Under the pieces are notes generated by a model, which was not told the origin of the DNA, made no database searches, and was given only the letters and a program-made list of their open reading frames with translations. From Blastomussa wellsi (lineage: Eukaryota; Cnidaria; Anthozoa; Scleractinia; Plerogyridae), in the NCBI GenBank assembly GCA_947652115.1, contig OX393570.1:12087703-12151702 (forward strand): a DNA stretch of 64,000 bases, written 5' to 3'. Position numbers and translations under genes: made by a program. Below, in pieces: positions 61,250 through 64,000 of this stretch (position 1 is the first letter of the stretch; each line of letters starts with the position of its first letter).

Positions 61250-61715
61250 ATTTACTGGCCAATCTACGATGCAGTGAGCTTCGTCGGCCACAACACAGAC
61301 TACGCTTTTTTGGTAAACGTCGGACAAAAACATTTCGCTGCATTTCTTGTAGCTGACTAGTATTTCCGGATGTGCAAACACGATGCTACCTCGACCACAC
61401 AAAACATTTTCTACAGAATCGCATTGGACTTCGATCCCCATCTCATCGTCTGCTTCTGGTTTACCCTGAATAATTGCCGCAGACTGTCTTCGTTTCTTAA
61501 TTTTCTCTAATTGGTCCATCATCAAAGCTGTTAATGGTGACACAATTATAGCAATCGAATAGTTAATATTTCCTTGCAAAAAGTTAAACATATTAGGTAC
61601 GAGTTAGTAAATCAAAGATTTGCCGTATCCTGTTGGCAGAACGGCTAAAACGTCTCTCTTTTGCTGCACCACAGCTCTTATGGCCTCCAACTGTTTGCTT
61701 TTTTAGTTCTAATGA
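61250..61715 (-). pseudogene. RecQ-like helicase fragment
   Basis: Minus strand: QLEAIRAVVQQKRDVLAVLP then TGYGKSLIY (Walker A), a stop, then VSPLTALMMDQLEKIKKRRQ (motif Ia), SIVFAHPEILVS, and VVCVVADEAHCIVDW (the DEAH box with RecQ-typical HC). Order and motifs match the first RecA-like lobe of RecQ helicases. The second lobe, RQC and HRDC domains are absent and the frame is broken by a TAA after LIY. It could be an exon group of a host or transposon-carried gene; the short inverted repeats on both sides overlap or adjoin it. Confidence 0.7.
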
Positions 61716-62759
61716 GGGCGTTCCGCGCTGAGATAACAAAACTTCAAAGCTTCGTCAAATTTACTATTGGACACAGCCGCCATTTTAAGAAAATGCTTCG
61801 GGCATGCGCTATTGCTTTGCCTGTCACATTCCTGACAGGCCGTCACGTGGTAGAAATCGGATTGACCAGATCTCGCCCTTCCTTCGCCAAAAAGAGATCT
61901 GGGAACGAGATTACACATTTCCGGTGATATTTCAAATGTCCTGGGGAGCATGCATAATATTATGCAGCATGTTACACGGACAAAAAATATTCTGCAGCAT
62001 GTTACATGGACAATAATATATTATGCACACACACATCTCAAGAAAAAAAATCCTAGAGAAATATAGGGTTACACAAAAATTCATGCCCATACAAAATAAC
62101 CCCTCTCCTTTTAAAAGTAAAATGGTCCACCCCTTATATTAAAGCGACATTGCTCAAATATGTTTGAGCATTCCTCAAACATTTTGTTTTGAGTTGCCCA
62201 TGGCTTTGAAAATGGATTTTGAAAGAAGAAGCAATGCTCTTTCACGTGGTATTAGACTCTATACCTAAGCTGATGTACCAGTCACTGATGTTTGCTGCTT
62301 AATGTGGTGAATTTTGCCTTGCAAGAAGTAAAGCCACGGATACGAATCACCAAGGAACTCCACTGGTGAGAAAAGTCCCGTTAAAGGGGCACTATCATTA
62401 GCACGACTTTAAAAGTCATAACTACATCAGTGTTCTAGTTTGCTTAGCAAATTGATATTCAGTCGTGAATACACAAGGATGGGTTGTCTTTTAAAACCCT
62501 GTTTATGGACTTCATGTCACTTGATAGAGATAAGATTCCCTATTTTACAGATTACTCCTTTTGAGGTTCTCTATTCTAGATGTTCCACTTTTTTTTAGAT
62601 TTTCTATTTTGGAGTTCTCCCTTTTTAAATATTCCCTATTTAAAAGATTACCCCTTACGCATTGTACCCGCAGTATTGTAAATGTATGTATGTAAGTAAA
62701 TGTAAATTTATGTAAATGTAAAACTGCAAAAGTTAAAAACTAAAAGTCATTACAACTGT
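61716..62759. other. No gene recognised
   Basis: Contains the second copy of the inverted repeat (61863-61914), a short tandem ATGTTACACGGACAAAAAATA (61965-62015) and AT-rich anonymous DNA with TTCCCTATTT-type simple repeats (62530-62650). Confidence 0.4.
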
Positions 62760-63180
62760 TTTACATTTTTGCCGTGTGGGAATCCCATACCTCAGATACC
62801 TTCTTAATACCCCTTTTAAACTGCCCAATAGAACCAACGCTTTTTAATCCTGGGGCAAGTTATTCCACAAACAAGCCCCGCTATAACAAAAGCTTCGTTT
62901 CGTATTTGGCTTGGGCAGCGAAAGTTTACCTTCAAGATTTCTTAAGTTATAATCATTAACATGGCGTTGAGTGAAAAGACATTGAAGATATTCTGGGGCA
63001 AGTTCATTCAATGTTTTATACATAATTAAAGCTTTCTGTTTTTTACGGCGAAGAGACAGTTTCTCCCACTAAAGCATCGCTCGGCTAGAAGGATGTTGGA
63101 GGTTGGAGCTCATATCGGACAGCGTTGTTGCGCATTGTATGCATATGGTCCGTTTTGCTCTACAATCGTTGATCGACTCG
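62760..63180 (-). mobile_element. CR1/L2-type LINE reverse transcriptase C-terminal fragment
   Basis: Minus strand: WEKLSLRRKKQKALIMYKTL, NELAPEYLQCLFTQRHVNDY, LSLPKPNTKRSFCYSGACLW and LRYGIPTRQK. This is the same domain end as in the LINE at 42.3 kb but a different family member. Frameshifted after NNLPQ. Confidence 0.7.
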
Positions 63181-64000
63181 CTGTTCTAAGCAGCTGAGAC
63201 AGCAGGTAAGGTTTCCGTGATTGTGAGGATGGGATTGGCGAACAAAACGATTGCAAATATTCCGTTTACTCACAGTAAATAGTTTACTGAGATACATTAC
63301 TTGCAGAGATTCCCTTTTTAGAGATTCCCGTTTCCACGTTCATCATTCTTCACAAATAACTTCCCCATTCCCTCTTTGAGCCCAAATTGATTGAATGAAG
63401 TCGGAAAACCCAAGTGTTCAAAGCTATTATTATACAGGGACTGACCTTACTCGAGGCTATGCCATACCCTCCATAGTTAGTATTTGTTTGAGTTACACCG
63501 CTTTGAATATTTGTAGCATTAAACTTGGAACCAAATATATCCATGCACTGCTGAATTGAATACCTTCAAAACGAATAGTCGAACTCATTAACAATTTAAG
63601 GAAGGAAATGCTTAAAGAGTACAATCAACTCTCTCTAAATGGACACCTTTAACACAAACATAGAATAAAAAATGCCGACCATGAATATGCTAGCAACTTA
63701 TGATAATAAGATTAAATTTAAAAATACAGTTAATAATAAAAATTAGCGAAAATGACGTTTCGGTGTCATCCTGGCACTATTTCCAAGTAAAAATATGTGC
63801 GAGAAGAAAGCTAATTTATACTAAAATAGTGGTGCGAAATTGAATAAATTAGGATAAAAAGATTAAGAACTGTTCAATGTTCATGTTCATTCCAGTGAGG
63901 TGTCAAACACAGGTGACGAGTGCAATGTCTGTTCAAAGCCTAAACAAATACTTTTGCCGGAATGGAGTCCGACTGAGTTTTAAGGCTCGGTTTCTTCATG
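63181..64000. other. No gene recognised
   Basis: AT-rich DNA without recognisable coding or repeat structure beyond short A/T runs. Confidence 0.4.

Overview
The window looks like repeat-dense intergenic DNA from a marine invertebrate, most likely an anthozoan cnidarian such as a coral or sea anemone. This rests on AT-rich sequence, spliceosomal introns and the mix of element families: a Helentron, Polintons/Mavericks, PIF/Harbinger, Penelope-like elements, CR1/L2-type LINE tails, tRNA-derived SINEs and many MITEs. The species call is inference. No complete host gene is visible; one possible terminal exon lies near 58.0 kb.

Layout. 1-6.4 kb, minus strand: a nearly intact Helentron that runs off the left edge. 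It carries a 2A peptide, an OTU protease, a Cys-rich domain, a HUH Rep nuclease, a PIF1 helicase and the start of an endonuclease, with only two in-frame stops. 6.4-9.2 kb: a foldback-like element whose long inverted ends are arrays of a ~62-bp minisatellite around a transposase fragment. 9.2-14.2 kb: minisatellites, a duplicated ~200-bp block and small palindromes.

14.2-26.5 kb and 27.4-41.5 kb: two related Polinton (virus-like, protein-primed polymerase) elements in opposite orientation, 0.95 kb apart. The second is flanked by a 6-bp target duplication and keeps most genes: DNA polymerase B, integrase, A32-type packaging ATPase, a probable major capsid protein, a coiled-coil membrane protein and a series of small membrane proteins. 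It has lost the tail-to-tail junction of polymerase and integrase by deletion. The first is much more decayed, yet keeps that junction while lacking most of its ATPase and the small genes. Each end of both elements is a ~175-185-bp imperfect palindrome with a conserved apex. This hairpin-telomere-like architecture is the most striking feature of the window.

41.5-64 kb: LINE tails, MITEs, a nearly complete PIF/Harbinger element (43,955-47,280) with its Myb-like and transposase genes, a tRNA-derived SINE, inverted duplications, two Penelope-like 3' ends, a large foldback structure, a TIR element with a tRNA-like promoter, and a RecQ-like helicase fragment.

Within each Polinton the genes are packed and divergent, with AT-rich boxes next to the start codons. 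Polymerase and integrase would serve replication and insertion, and the ATPase, capsid and membrane proteins would serve particle assembly. Coordinates of repeats without a clean border are approximate.
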